Positions 43,078 to 50,040 of a DNA stretch of 57,254 nt are shown piece after piece. The DNA is from a virus, in IMG/VR virus record IMGVR_UViG_3300042344_000496, positions 1 through 57,254 of that record. One strand, written 5' to 3'. Within the stretch, counting starts at the first letter, position 1, and the number at the start of each line of letters is the position of its first letter. Below the pieces are notes generated by a model that saw nothing but the letters and a program-made list of their open reading frames with translations, ran no database searches and had not been told where the DNA came from. The translations under genes were made by a program, and so were the position numbers.

Positions 43078-43464
43078 TTACATCTCCATTGTCATTAATT
43101 GGACTAGATTCTTAACTTGCCAATCCATTGATTTAAAAGTTTCTAATGCATGTTGTATTAATTCAATTATGCATTCATGTTCAAAAATATTGTCATTGAT
43201 TTGTTCTACTTGTGGTAAAGAATCCATGAAACTCTTTTCATTGTCTTTAGTTAAACGTACAGGAGATTTCTTATCGTCCTTAATCATTGTCAAAACTTTG
43301 ACCTTTACCTTTTTAAGCTTTTGTACTTCTATTTTATGTTGAACCAATCTAGCTGACCAAAAATGTTTCTTAGATGGAAGCCTATATAAAACTTCCTTGA
43401 TATTAATGCTATTAAGGACGAAATCCTCTTTTAACTCATTAACATACTTATTATATAAGTCCAT
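43078..43464 (-). CDS. uvsY: Recombination mediator UvsY
   Basis: 128 residues (T4 UvsY 137). Helical; YRLPSKKHFWSARLVQHKIE, the Lys-rich KKVKVKVLTM and the C-terminal ETFKSMDWQVKNL follow the UvsY pattern. The position directly upstream of uvsW is the T4 order. It loads UvsX on gp32-coated DNA. Promoter TTGAAA-16-TATTAT ends seven bases before the ATG and reaches into the start of the divergent plus-strand gene. Confidence 0.85.
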   Translation of the reverse strand: MDLYNKYVNELKEDFVLNSINIKEVLYRLPSKKHFWSARLVQHKIEVQKLKKVKVKVLTMIKDDKKSPVRLTKDNEKSFMDSLPQVEQINDNIFEHECIIELIQHALETFKSMDWQVKNLVQLMTMEM

Positions 43465-43466
43465 AC

Positions 43467-43474
43467 TATAAATA
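43467..43474 (+). promoter_or_regulatory. Late promoter TATAAATA
   Basis: Plus-strand TATAAATA, 24 bases before ATG 43499, giving a leader of about 19 bases, one of the few longer leaders. It overlaps the minus-strand -10 of uvsY. Confidence 0.5.
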
Positions 43475-43499
43475 ATAACATATAAACTTTATATTTCAA
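43472..43499 (-). promoter_or_regulatory. Early sigma70 promoter of the uvsY-uvsW-55 operon
   Basis: Minus strand TTGAAA (43494-43499), 16-base spacer, TATTAT (43472-43477), seven bases, ATG 43464. The -35 touches the start codon of the divergent gene at 43499. Confidence 0.7.
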
Positions 43500-43726
43500 T
43501 GGATAAATTTAATGATTATTATAATTATTTAATGGAGACTTTATTAGCTGGTGGTTATATATTTGGAAACAATGTTGACTATGGTGCTACTGGAGGTGCT
43601 GTAGGTAATACAGATAGTTATAATACTGGTAGTAATGTCATTCCAACTGGGGGCAAATTATATAGAAGAAATGCCAAAATAGATACTACTAATAAAAAAC
43701 CTAGAAAACGTAAAAATAAATCTTAA
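43499..43726 (+). CDS. Small protein with aromatic N-terminus and basic tail
   Basis: 75 residues. MDKFNDYYNYLMETLLAGG is an amphipathic helix with an L-M-E site like the capsid-targeting set seen elsewhere in this phage. A Gly/Asn/Tyr-rich middle follows (TGGAVGNTDSYNTGSN), then a basic end KKPRKRKNKS. It may be a packaged internal protein (inference). First gene of a plus-strand run. Confidence 0.65.
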   Translation: MDKFNDYYNYLMETLLAGGYIFGNNVDYGATGGAVGNTDSYNTGSNVIPTGGKLYRRNAKIDTTNKKPRKRKNKS

Positions 43727-43734
43727 ATCTATTA

Positions 43735-44133
43735 ATGCAAGATTTAGGACATTGGGTTACAAATATTGAGGTTCCTGAAAATCCTTATGGATTTATATAC
43801 ATTATTACAAATAAAGTAAACGGCAGAATGTATGTTGGAAAAAAACAGATTCTAACAAAACTAAAAAGAAAACCACTTAAAGGTAGAGTTAATAAAAGAA
43901 TTTCTATTAAAGAAACAGATTGGAAGACTTATACAGGAAGTTCTAAAGAATTAAATCTTGATATTGAAAAATACGGTATTCAAAACTTTTTGTTTGAAAT
44001 CATAAAATTTTGTGATAATAAAAGTCAGATGGCATATTTTGAAGCAAAGGAACAATTCGATAGAGAAGTTTTAATTAAAGAAGAATATTACAATGGTATT
44101 ATCAATCTTAGATTAGGGAAAATTAAATTTTAA
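43735..44133 (+). CDS. GIY-YIG family nuclease
   Basis: 132 residues. GFIYIITNKVNGRMYVGKK is a GIY-YIG core (F-I-Y ... Y-V-G) and DWKTYTGSSKELN with EAKEQF supplies the following conserved part and a Glu. There is no separate DNA-binding domain, so it is a stand-alone nuclease domain, possibly homing-type or acting on host DNA or recombination intermediates. It is not T4 EndoII by sequence. Eight bases after the preceding gene, likely co-transcribed. Confidence 0.75.
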   Translation: MQDLGHWVTNIEVPENPYGFIYIITNKVNGRMYVGKKQILTKLKRKPLKGRVNKRISIKETDWKTYTGSSKELNLDIEKYGIQNFLFEIIKFCDNKSQMAYFEAKEQFDREVLIKEEYYNGIINLRLGKIKF

Positions 44134-44140
44134 AGTCATC

Positions 44141-44180
44141 TCTCCGCAACTTTTTTCTGAAAATTTTCATTTTTACTCTG
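44141..44180 (+). repeat. 40-base direct repeat, copy 1
   Basis: TCTCCGCAACTTTTTT, 13 variable bases, TTTTTACTCTG. Followed by TAGAG, which makes CTCTGTAGAG palindromic. Confidence 0.8.
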
Positions 44181-44255
44181 TAGAGCTATTAAAATTGTAG
44201 ACGTAAGTACTCATGTATTATATTTCTTTCCTATTTATATTCCTTTTTCTCTATT

Positions 44256-44295
44256 TCTCCGCAACTTTTTTTCTCTTTTTTTCCTTTTTACTCTG
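44256..44295 (+). repeat. 40-base direct repeat, copy 2
   Basis: Same 16-base head and 11-base tail as copy 1 with the same total length of 40; the 13-base middle is a pure pyrimidine run. The copies start 115 bases apart. Confidence 0.8.
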
Positions 44296-44409
44296 AAGAA
44301 ATCTTTTTTAAGGTTACGAAATATAGAGAACCATAGATCTTCTAAGATCTCCATATTGAAATCTTCTTATATATTTCCTAAAAAATTCAAAAAAATGAAA
44401 AGATTCGAC

Positions 44410-44438
44410 TTGACTTTTATATTTTGTATGATTAAATA
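44410..44438 (+). promoter_or_regulatory. Possible sigma70 promoter
   Basis: TTGACT (44410-44415), 17-base spacer, TAAATA (44433-44438). It would give a leader of about 36 bases before ATG 44481, unlike the leaderless pattern elsewhere. Confidence 0.45.
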
Positions 44439-44480
44439 ATATTAACTTCTTAAAAAAATCAAAAAATTCAAAAGAATAAA

Positions 44481-44987
44481 ATGATAATTATTAAAGAATA
44501 TAATATAAGATTAATTGATATAAATTTATTATTTAATAATATATCAGAAAATATTTATACATTTATAAATTGTAATAATTTAAATTTAAATATTAATAAT
44601 ATTGATTGCAAGAAAATATTTACTCATTTTATAATAGAAGAATTATTACAATATAATACTAATGAATTTAAAAATGTATTTATTTTTGCAAATAATATAA
44701 ATTATACAATATTATCTGAATTATTTCAATATAACGATATTATAGAATTATTACAAAAATGTTTAAAAGATATTGAGAAATATTTTAATTTTTTGATTCT
44801 TTTTGAAAATTTGATATTACAAGAAAATATTGGGAAAAATGATATTTTAAAAATACAATTATTTTTGCAGAAAAAATCAAAAAAGGTAAATCCGCAAAAT
44901 AAAAGGAAAATGTATTGCAAGAAGAATGGTTTAGATTTTATTTTAAACAAGATTAAATCTGTTGAAGAATGTTATAAGTTTTGTTAA
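44481..44987 (+). CDS. Very AT-rich hypothetical protein
   Basis: 168 residues dominated by Ile, Asn, Leu, Lys, Phe and Tyr (for example INLLFNNISENIYTFINC). Base composition is clearly lower in G+C than adjacent genes and codons are almost all A/T-ending. The C-terminal 40 residues are basic (KKSKKVNPQNKRKMYCKKNG). No domain recognised. It follows the gene-free repeat stretch. Composition suggests recent acquisition or relaxed selection; the frame is uninterrupted for 168 codons, so I keep it as a gene. Confidence 0.6.
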   Translation: MIIIKEYNIRLIDINLLFNNISENIYTFINCNNLNLNINNIDCKKIFTHFIIEELLQYNTNEFKNVFIFANNINYTILSELFQYNDIIELLQKCLKDIEKYFNFLILFENLILQENIGKNDILKIQLFLQKKSKKVNPQNKRKMYCKKNGLDFILNKIKSVEECYKFC

Positions 44988-45016
44988 TTGACAATCTGGA
45001 AAGATTATGATATTAT
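44988..45016 (+). promoter_or_regulatory. Early sigma70 promoter
   Basis: TTGACA (44988-44993), 17-base spacer, TATTAT (45011-45016), eight bases to ATG 45025. The -35 directly follows the stop of the previous gene. The ATG at 45007 lies inside this promoter. Confidence 0.8.
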
Positions 45017-45024
45017 TCAAATCT

Positions 45025-45225
45025 ATGGTTGATGATAATACAAATACAACAGAAGAACAAGAAAGTGATGAAAACGAAGAAGTTTCCATTGATTTAGAAG
45101 TTTTTAGTAAAGAAGAATTAATTGGGATGTTAGTTCAGATGAATGAAAAAGATATGACATTCTCTGAATTTATGGAATCCTGTATTGATGAATTAGTTGA
45201 AAAAATGGATCAGAGGTCGAAATGA
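45025..45225 (+). CDS. Small acidic protein
   Basis: 66 residues from ATG 45025, chosen because the promoter -10 covers 45011-45016, so the in-frame ATG at 45007 would not be transcribed from it. Residues 1-25 are acidic (NTTEEQESDENEEVS); the rest is an amphipathic helix pair (EELIGMLVQMNEKDM, FMESCIDELVEKM). No family recognised. An early-gene regulator is possible but unsupported. Confidence 0.65.
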   Translation: MVDDNTNTTEEQESDENEEVSIDLEVFSKEELIGMLVQMNEKDMTFSEFMESCIDELVEKMDQRSK

Positions 45226-45236
45226 CATTCGTATTG

Positions 45237-45244
45237 AATAAATA
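45237..45244 (+). promoter_or_regulatory. Late promoter-like box AATAAATA
   Basis: AATAAATA, five-base gap (TATGA) to ATG 45250; it favours this start over the out-of-frame ATG at 45246. Confidence 0.5.
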
Positions 45245-45249
45245 TATGA

Positions 45250-45627
45250 ATGACATCAAAATTCAATGAAGCGATAAGAAACGCTTATAGAATATTTTTA
45301 GAACAAGAAGCTCCGGTGGATGAGCAAAATCCACCGGATGCTGCTAATAACTCAGGGGAAGAACCTTCTCCTGAAGAAGATACTTCAAAGAAAGTAGCTG
45401 ATACAATAGATGCTGCTAGTTTAAGCATGAAGGAAATGTTTGTAGATTTTGTATCCATGCTTTTACAAGAAAAATTGGCAGGAAAATTAAAGGTTGATAG
45501 TCCTGAACTAAATACACTATTAGATGGTATTAAGGGTGCCTTTAATAAAGATAATCCATTGCAAAGTTTGGATGCTATTCAAGAATTGATTAAAGCAGCT
45601 AATACTAGATATAAACCTGTTGTATAA
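45250..45627 (+). CDS. Late small protein with capsid-targeting-like N-terminus
   Basis: 125 residues. MTSKFNEAIRNAYRIFLEQE is an amphipathic helix ending in a possible protease site (F-L-E). An acidic Pro-rich linker follows (residues about 21-50), then helices (MKEMFVDFVSMLLQEKLAG, LQSLDAIQELIKAANTRY). Its linker DNA folds into two tandem perfect or near-perfect hairpins. It resembles the other small late proteins here in layout. First gene of a run reaching to 49226. Function unknown; a virion or prohead role is inferred. Confidence 0.7.
   Translation: MTSKFNEAIRNAYRIFLEQEAPVDEQNPPDAANNSGEEPSPEEDTSKKVADTIDAASLSMKEMFVDFVSMLLQEKLAGKLKVDSPELNTLLDGIKGAFNKDNPLQSLDAIQELIKAANTRYKPVV
45312..45338 (+). 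other. Intragenic hairpin 1
   Basis: TCCGGTGGAT, loop GAGCAAA, ATCCACCGGA: a perfect 10-bp stem, GC-rich in an AT-rich gene, with no T run after it, so it is not a terminator. Confidence 0.75.
45352..45374 (+). other. Intragenic hairpin 2
   Basis: TCAGGGGAAG, loop AAC, CTTCTCCTGA: a 10-bp stem with one G-T wobble, 13 bases after hairpin 1. Confidence 0.7.
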
Positions 45628-45628
45628 T

Positions 45629-45925
45629 ATGAAACACGATAAAAATTCCAAATACGGTAAAGATTGTAAAGATTGTAAAGAAGATAAAAAGGAAGATAAG
45701 AAGCTTAAGAAAGAAAGCTTTGATAGTCTTGTAAATTCTTTATTGCAAAAGTATATCTTTGGTGAAGAGGTAGGAGGAGAAAATCTTGAGACAAATCCAT
45801 CTAAGATTGTTCAAGATATTAAGAAAAAGAAGGAAGAAGAGGCAAAGAAGCCAGTTGGACCAAAAGATTTAAAGAAAGCACAGATTACAGCTAAAGCTAA
45901 TGCTGATCTTAAGAAACTAGGATAA
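45629..45925 (+). CDS. Lys-rich small protein
   Basis: 98 residues from ATG 45629, one base after the previous stop; a TTG nine bases earlier is unnecessary. The first 30 residues are almost only Lys, Asp, Glu with two Cys (DCKDCKEDKKEDKK), then ESFDSLVNSLLQKYIFGEE, which resembles the targeting helices of neighbouring genes but here is internal, then a basic helix. No family recognised. A nucleic-acid- or capsid-associated role is possible. Confidence 0.65.
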   Translation: MKHDKNSKYGKDCKDCKEDKKEDKKLKKESFDSLVNSLLQKYIFGEEVGGENLETNPSKIVQDIKKKKEEEAKKPVGPKDLKKAQITAKANADLKKLG

Positions 45926-45926
45926 T

Positions 45927-46397
45927 ATGAATAAGTTCTCTCGTTTACTAGAAAACACCTTTAGATCTTCTAATCTTAAAAGAGTAAGATTGAAGGTCGA
46001 TCCTGCATTTTGTGAACGAGGAGAAATATCTAAGTATCAAGGATACGAAGGATATATTCTGGCAGAAAAAGAAAAGGAAAGTAAAGTATACATTGAATGT
46101 GGTTGTAGTGACATGGAAGCTGGAATGGATCAAGGTGCAGGATATGCCCAGCAAGGAGTTGTAGCAATGATTCCTAATGACATGTTAGAATTAACAGCTG
46201 GTCCTAGTAAAATGGAAAAGTTAAAGATGTATGCTTTAATGTATTTAAAAGAAACTAAGAATGTTAATGTTCAAGACGCATTGGTTCAAATGGTCATGAA
46301 TAGTTCTACATTAGAAATGCTGGAAACATATCTTAGTAATAATGGTTGTACTGATAAGGATATTATAGCAATTTATAGAATGGGATATGAAGAGTAA
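45927..46397 (+). CDS. Hypothetical protein with small beta-barrel-like core
   Basis: 156 residues. The start MNKFSRLLENTFRSSNLKR is again a short amphipathic helix with L-L-E. Residues 20-85 look like a small barrel (VRLKVDPAFCERGEI, YEGYILAEKEKESKVYIEC), then helices to the end. AGGAT just before the ATG is the nearest thing to a Shine-Dalgarno site in this run, though too close. It overlaps the next gene by 11 bases. Confidence 0.65.
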   Translation: MNKFSRLLENTFRSSNLKRVRLKVDPAFCERGEISKYQGYEGYILAEKEKESKVYIECGCSDMEAGMDQGAGYAQQGVVAMIPNDMLELTAGPSKMEKLKMYALMYLKETKNVNVQDALVQMVMNSSTLEMLETYLSNNGCTDKDIIAIYRMGYEE

Positions 46398-47088
46398 GTT
46401 TGATGAATTGTTAGAATCTAGAATTTCTAATTTCGAAGACGAAACAAAAGAATATATTATTGAGGAAGGGTTTTTTGGTAATTTGGGTAGAGGTATATTG
46501 AATTACTTTAAACAAAAGGCTAAAAACATTGCTAGTGGAATAAAAGGACAGTTTAAAGATGCATTAGGAATTTCTGATAATAAGGATGATGTAGAAACAT
46601 CTGAAGAATCAAATGATAAGATTGTAGAAGGTTTGAGTAATTTCTTATCAGATCGTGAAGCCAGTAAAAAAATAATTAATATAGAATATACTCCCAAAAA
46701 GGGAACACCCGTACAAATCGGTGCTGTAACTATTAATATAGCAAAAGCTAATGATATTTTAGCTAAAATTGAGAGTGGTAGATATGATTTAAAATATATT
46801 AAAAATGTAATGCTACTTTCGAATAAAAAGCCATTAGCTAATGTTCAAGATGATTTGATTGTTTCATTGGTTAATACTCCTTACAAGGATATCATTAGAA
46901 CATTTAGAACAGATATAATGAAGAAGTATTTTCCTGAATTTAAAGATTCAAGTAAAGAACTTATTAAAGAATTTCAAAATTATTTGGGTTCTACTAGACC
47001 AACAACTCAAAGAGATATTATTATTAAGATTTTATTAGTGTTTATGTTTAGCAATACTAACTTTACTCTTAAATTAAAAGCTAGATAA
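46387..47088 (+). CDS. Hypothetical protein with N-terminal targeting-like segment
   Basis: 233 residues. MKSKFDELLESRISNFED leads to YIIEEGFFGNLGRGI, where I-E-E followed by G matches the T4 prohead protease rule (I/L)-x-E|(A/G/S). Residues 40-85 are a helix and acidic linker, the remainder a mixed domain with a hydrophobic C-terminal helix (IIIKILLVFMFSNTNF). No family recognised. Operon-internal; an 11-base overlap upstream and a one-base overlap downstream imply coupling. Confidence 0.65.
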   Translation: MKSKFDELLESRISNFEDETKEYIIEEGFFGNLGRGILNYFKQKAKNIASGIKGQFKDALGISDNKDDVETSEESNDKIVEGLSNFLSDREASKKIINIEYTPKKGTPVQIGAVTINIAKANDILAKIESGRYDLKYIKNVMLLSNKKPLANVQDDLIVSLVNTPYKDIIRTFRTDIMKKYFPEFKDSSKELIKEFQNYLGSTRPTTQRDIIIKILLVFMFSNTNFTLKLKAR

Positions 47089-47282
47089 TGTTTGGAATTA
47101 AGATAGAAAGAGATCAATTACAAAAAAATTTAGAGGATGATATTTTTTCTAAAATGAAGGATATACGTGGGGTGGAAGATGATATAAAAAAGGATAAGTT
47201 GATAGTTAGACAAGTTAGCGTTGAAGAAGCTATAAAAGAGTTGATAGAATTGGAAAAAGCGATAAATAATAGGGATGAGTGA
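47088..47282 (+). CDS. Small charged helical protein
   Basis: 64 residues, almost entirely charged helix (RDQLQKNLEDDIFSKMKD, VEEAIKELIELEKAIN). Starts on the last base of the previous stop and overlaps phoH by eight bases. No motif. Likely a small partner in this operon; function unknown. Confidence 0.6.
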   Translation: MFGIKIERDQLQKNLEDDIFSKMKDIRGVEDDIKKDKLIVRQVSVEEAIKELIELEKAINNRDE

Positions 47283-48081
47283 AAAGGAAAAATCTCCCAA
47301 GCCGTCTCCTTATGTTTTTCAGAGGGAAAAAATAGACTTCGATTTAAAAATCAGAGAACTACCGTGGACAGAGAAACAACAGGAAATAATTGACATATTC
47401 TTAAACAAGAAAACCAAATGCCTAATTCTAAAAGGTGTTGCGGGTACTTCTAAGACAATTTTATCCATGTATCTTGGATTACGTCTTTTGAATGAAAAGA
47501 AAGTATCAGATATGGTATTGATACGTTCTGCTGTAGAATCTTCTGATTCTAAGTTAGGATTCTTGCCCGGTGATATATTAGAAAAATTTGGTGTATATGT
47601 CGCCCCATTTAATGAAAAGCTACATGAGTTAATTGGACAACAACAAATAGCAAAATTAGAAAAGGATAATAGAATTAAAATATGTCCTATTAACTTTGCT
47701 AGAGGTTTACATTTCTCTGTGCAATTCGTTTGTTGTGATGAGTTCCAAAACTTAACGCTTAAAGAAGCAAAAACCCTTCTTTCCCGTGTTGGAGAGTTCT
47801 CTAAGGTCATTATATGTGGTGATCCTGATCAAAGCGATCTTGCTCATGGTAGATCAGGGTTTAATGATGTATATTCTATGTTTGATAACGAAGAGTCTAG
47901 AAAAGCTGGTATTCGTTGTGTAGAACTTAATGAAGATTGTGTCGTTCGTTCTGAATTCTGTAAGTATGTTACTGCTAAATTCAAAGAATTTGAAGATGCT
48001 AAAAGAATTAAAGAAGAAGCAAAACATTTAAAAGATAAAGACCCCAAAACAGGAGACAAGCAAGAAGTCGTCATTAAATAA
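47275..48081 (+). CDS. phoH: PhoH-like ATPase
   Basis: 268 residues. P-loop GVAGTSKTILSMYLG (about 54-68), with Ser in place of the usual Gly before Lys-Thr, a variant I remember from phage PhoH proteins. Then LIRSAVESSDSKLGFLPGD, Walker B VCCDEFQNL and ICGDPDQSDL. The C-terminal 30 residues are a Lys-rich extension. PhoH is widespread in aquatic phages; its role is unsettled (RNA or phosphate-stress related). It overlaps the upstream gene by eight bases. Confidence 0.9.
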   Translation: MSEKEKSPKPSPYVFQREKIDFDLKIRELPWTEKQQEIIDIFLNKKTKCLILKGVAGTSKTILSMYLGLRLLNEKKVSDMVLIRSAVESSDSKLGFLPGDILEKFGVYVAPFNEKLHELIGQQQIAKLEKDNRIKICPINFARGLHFSVQFVCCDEFQNLTLKEAKTLLSRVGEFSKVIICGDPDQSDLAHGRSGFNDVYSMFDNEESRKAGIRCVELNEDCVVRSEFCKYVTAKFKEFEDAKRIKEEAKHLKDKDPKTGDKQEVVIK

Positions 48082-48085
48082 TGAC

Positions 48086-48523
48086 ATGATAAACAAGGAC
48101 ACCAAGAGAACGTCTAAAATACTTCTCTTAAATGGTGATAAAGTTCTTTTATTGTATTCTGATAAATTGAGAAAGTTTCATTTACCCGGTGGGCATTTGA
48201 AGCTGGGTGAAACTTATAAAGCATGTGTCTACAGGGAAGTCAAGGAGGAAACTAACCTTGATATTAAAACCTGTAGACCTGTCTTTAAGAAGTTTAATTT
48301 TGTCTTATATCTAGGATATCCTAAAGGAGGTTCATTACGTTTAAGTGAAGAGCATTCAAAATATGTATGGGCAAAGATTGAAGATGCTCATAAGTATGAA
48401 CTTTGTAATTTTACTAAGAAGGATATTAAAGGGTTACAAAGATATTGGAGCAATAAACATAAAAACAAGCCTTGCAATTATCAAGAAGAAGATATAAATT
48501 ATATCGATGAGAATTTGCATTAG
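48086..48523 (+). CDS. NUDIX hydrolase
   Basis: 145 residues. The NUDIX box is complete: G-HLKLG-E-TYKACVY-REVKEET (GGHLKLGETY, then REVKEE) at about residues 35-58, inside an alpha/beta NUDIX fold. It hydrolyses a nucleoside diphosphate linked to another group: dinucleotides, nucleotide sugars or capped RNA are options, and the box alone does not tell. Because transcripts here may be leaderless, an RNA 5'-end role is worth noting but unsupported. It overlaps the next gene by 17 bases. Confidence 0.88.
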   Translation: MINKDTKRTSKILLLNGDKVLLLYSDKLRKFHLPGGHLKLGETYKACVYREVKEETNLDIKTCRPVFKKFNFVLYLGYPKGGSLRLSEEHSKYVWAKIEDAHKYELCNFTKKDIKGLQRYWSNKHKNKPCNYQEEDINYIDENLH

Positions 48524-49226
48524 TGGAGCACCCAATACTGGTAAACAAAACTTTGTTGAAGACTTTTCCAAAGAATGGAATATGTATTCTATTCATAAAG
48601 CAGATAAGTCTAAACCGGGATTTACTAAGGATGAATTGGTGACTGAACTAAATTCTCGTATTGATACCTTACAGCAGTTTAAAAGAGATGATAATATCAT
48701 TTTCGATAACTCTCCTTTAGATTACTTAGTTTATTCATTTTGGGCAGCAGATAAGGGTATTAAGGGCTTTGATAAGGATCATTTGAATACTATCATTCCA
48801 TTAGTTAGAGAATCTATGCGATTTGTTGATATTGTATTCTTTACTCCTATTTCATTATCTTCACCAATTGAAGATGAGAAGGAAGATGTTGTTAGAGATG
48901 AATTGGATAATATCTATAAAGCTATTGTAGCTAATTATCATACAAATCTAGAAGCTGATATGTTCTTCCCTAAAGATGATTGTCCTTCTGTTATTGATGT
49001 TTTTGGCACTAGAGAGCAAAGAATTTTATTGGTTAAAAACTATTTGAGTACTAATGGTGATGTATTTGGTTCAGAAGAAGACAGTATTTTAAATCCTGAA
49101 AACTTACAGGACATGGAAAATATCTTAAAATCTCAGATTGAGATTAATGATAATGAGCAGAGAGAACTTCGAACTGAAGCAATGAAGAAGGTTGTTACTG
49201 CTTATTCTAAGAAGCTTAAGCTTTAG
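48507..49226 (+). CDS. P-loop NTPase / nucleotide kinase-like protein
   Basis: 239 residues. The N-terminus MRICISGAPNTGKQNFVEDF has Walker A GAPNTGK (about 7-13); DNIIFDNSPLDYLVYSFWAA resembles the Walker B and substrate region of NadR- or thymidylate-kinase-like enzymes, and VDIVFFTPISL a later core strand. The C-terminal 60 residues are helical and acidic. The substrate is unknown. Its TAG overlaps the TAA of the convergent fibre gene at 49223-49226. Confidence 0.75.
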   Translation: MRICISGAPNTGKQNFVEDFSKEWNMYSIHKADKSKPGFTKDELVTELNSRIDTLQQFKRDDNIIFDNSPLDYLVYSFWAADKGIKGFDKDHLNTIIPLVRESMRFVDIVFFTPISLSSPIEDEKEDVVRDELDNIYKAIVANYHTNLEADMFFPKDDCPSVIDVFGTREQRILLVKNYLSTNGDVFGSEEDSILNPENLQDMENILKSQIEINDNEQRELRTEAMKKVVTAYSKKLKL

Positions 49227-50032
49227 TAATCTTTTAATACTAAAATTGTATAAGTAGCTTCTTGTTCAGCACTATACTCTGTGGTGTCTTGTACTAAAGC
49301 TTCTATATACTTAGAAAGAACATTTGTAAATAGAGTATTAATGTTCATAGTACTTAGTGATGTATTTCCGTTTAGTGATGTTATAGCGTCTGCTAGTATG
49401 GTTTGATCTACTTTTAATTTTGGTTTTCTAAATGAAGCTTCTATATCAACTTTATATTGATTAGTTGTTGGATTTATAATTTCCGCTTTAGTTACGGAAA
49501 TGCTTTTTGTATTTTCTACTGAATAATTATTTTTAGGTATTATAATTATATCTTCAATTTGAATGTCTAATGTTTCTGGAACATCTAATAATAAACTAGT
49601 AGTTCTAGCATTTTGTAAAATTGAGATGCTTTGTATTGATTTAAAGATTTTGTTATCTAAACTGGCTTCTAATTGATTAGTTTTTGTTACTAGATCACTA
49701 ATACTAGCTGTTATTGTATCTGTATCTGTTTTTGTTGGTAAACTGCCTGTTTGACTCTGTAGTGACAATAAATCGCTTTTAAGAGAAGATAGTTCGGAAT
49801 TTGTTGAACCTATGTGAGTATATAAATCTGTAGCTGATAAAGTTAAAGAATCAATATTTGATTTATTTGTAGTAACTAATGGAGTAATTAATGTATTATC
49901 AATTGGGATAATAATATCTGAGAAATTGATGATTTGAGTCCCAGTAGATGTTTCTATGATAAAATAATCCCCAGCCCTAGCTTCTGTAGCCTGTGGTAAA
50001 TCTGTAATATTGATAAAAACATCTTGAGCCAT
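49223..50032 (-). CDS. Virion fibre-like structural protein
   Basis: 269 residues. The N-terminus VFINITDLPQATEARAGDYF followed by TGTQIINFSDIIIPIDN is the small beta domain seen at the start of many phage fibre or baseplate accessory proteins (memory). Residues 60-135 are a coiled-coil-like shaft rich in Ser, Thr, Leu and Asp; the C-terminus is beta then helix. TATAAATA eight bases before the ATG indicates late expression. It is divergent from the glycan cassette. Confidence 0.7.
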   Translation of the reverse strand: MAQDVFINITDLPQATEARAGDYFIIETSTGTQIINFSDIIIPIDNTLITPLVTTNKSNIDSLTLSATDLYTHIGSTNSELSSLKSDLLSLQSQTGSLPTKTDTDTITASISDLVTKTNQLEASLDNKIFKSIQSISILQNARTTSLLLDVPETLDIQIEDIIIIPKNNYSVENTKSISVTKAEIINPTTNQYKVDIEASFRKPKLKVDQTILADAITSLNGNTSLSTMNINTLFTNVLSKYIEALVQDTTEYSAEQEATYTILVLKDY

Positions 50033-50040
50033 TTGTTTAT

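Larger units (their letters stand above)
44134..44480. other. 347-base gene-free stretch with direct repeats and palindrome
   Basis: The only gap over 300 bases in the window. It is pyrimidine-rich on the plus strand in its first half, holds two 40-base direct repeats (44141-44180 and 44256-44295), a palindromic AGATCTTCTAAGATCT (44335-44350) and a sigma70-like promoter near its end (44410-44438). No coding frame is evident. It could be a replication origin, a pair of small RNA genes or a regulatory locus. Confidence 0.7.

Noticed and set aside
43735-44133. T4 endonuclease II (DenA)
   Set aside because: Size and GIY-YIG core are similar but the surrounding sequence does not match DenA as I remember it; kept as an unspecified GIY-YIG nuclease.
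45915-45926. Shine-Dalgarno-like AGGAT before ATG 45927
   Set aside because: Only two to three bases from the ATG and inside the last codons of the previous gene; too close to function normally.
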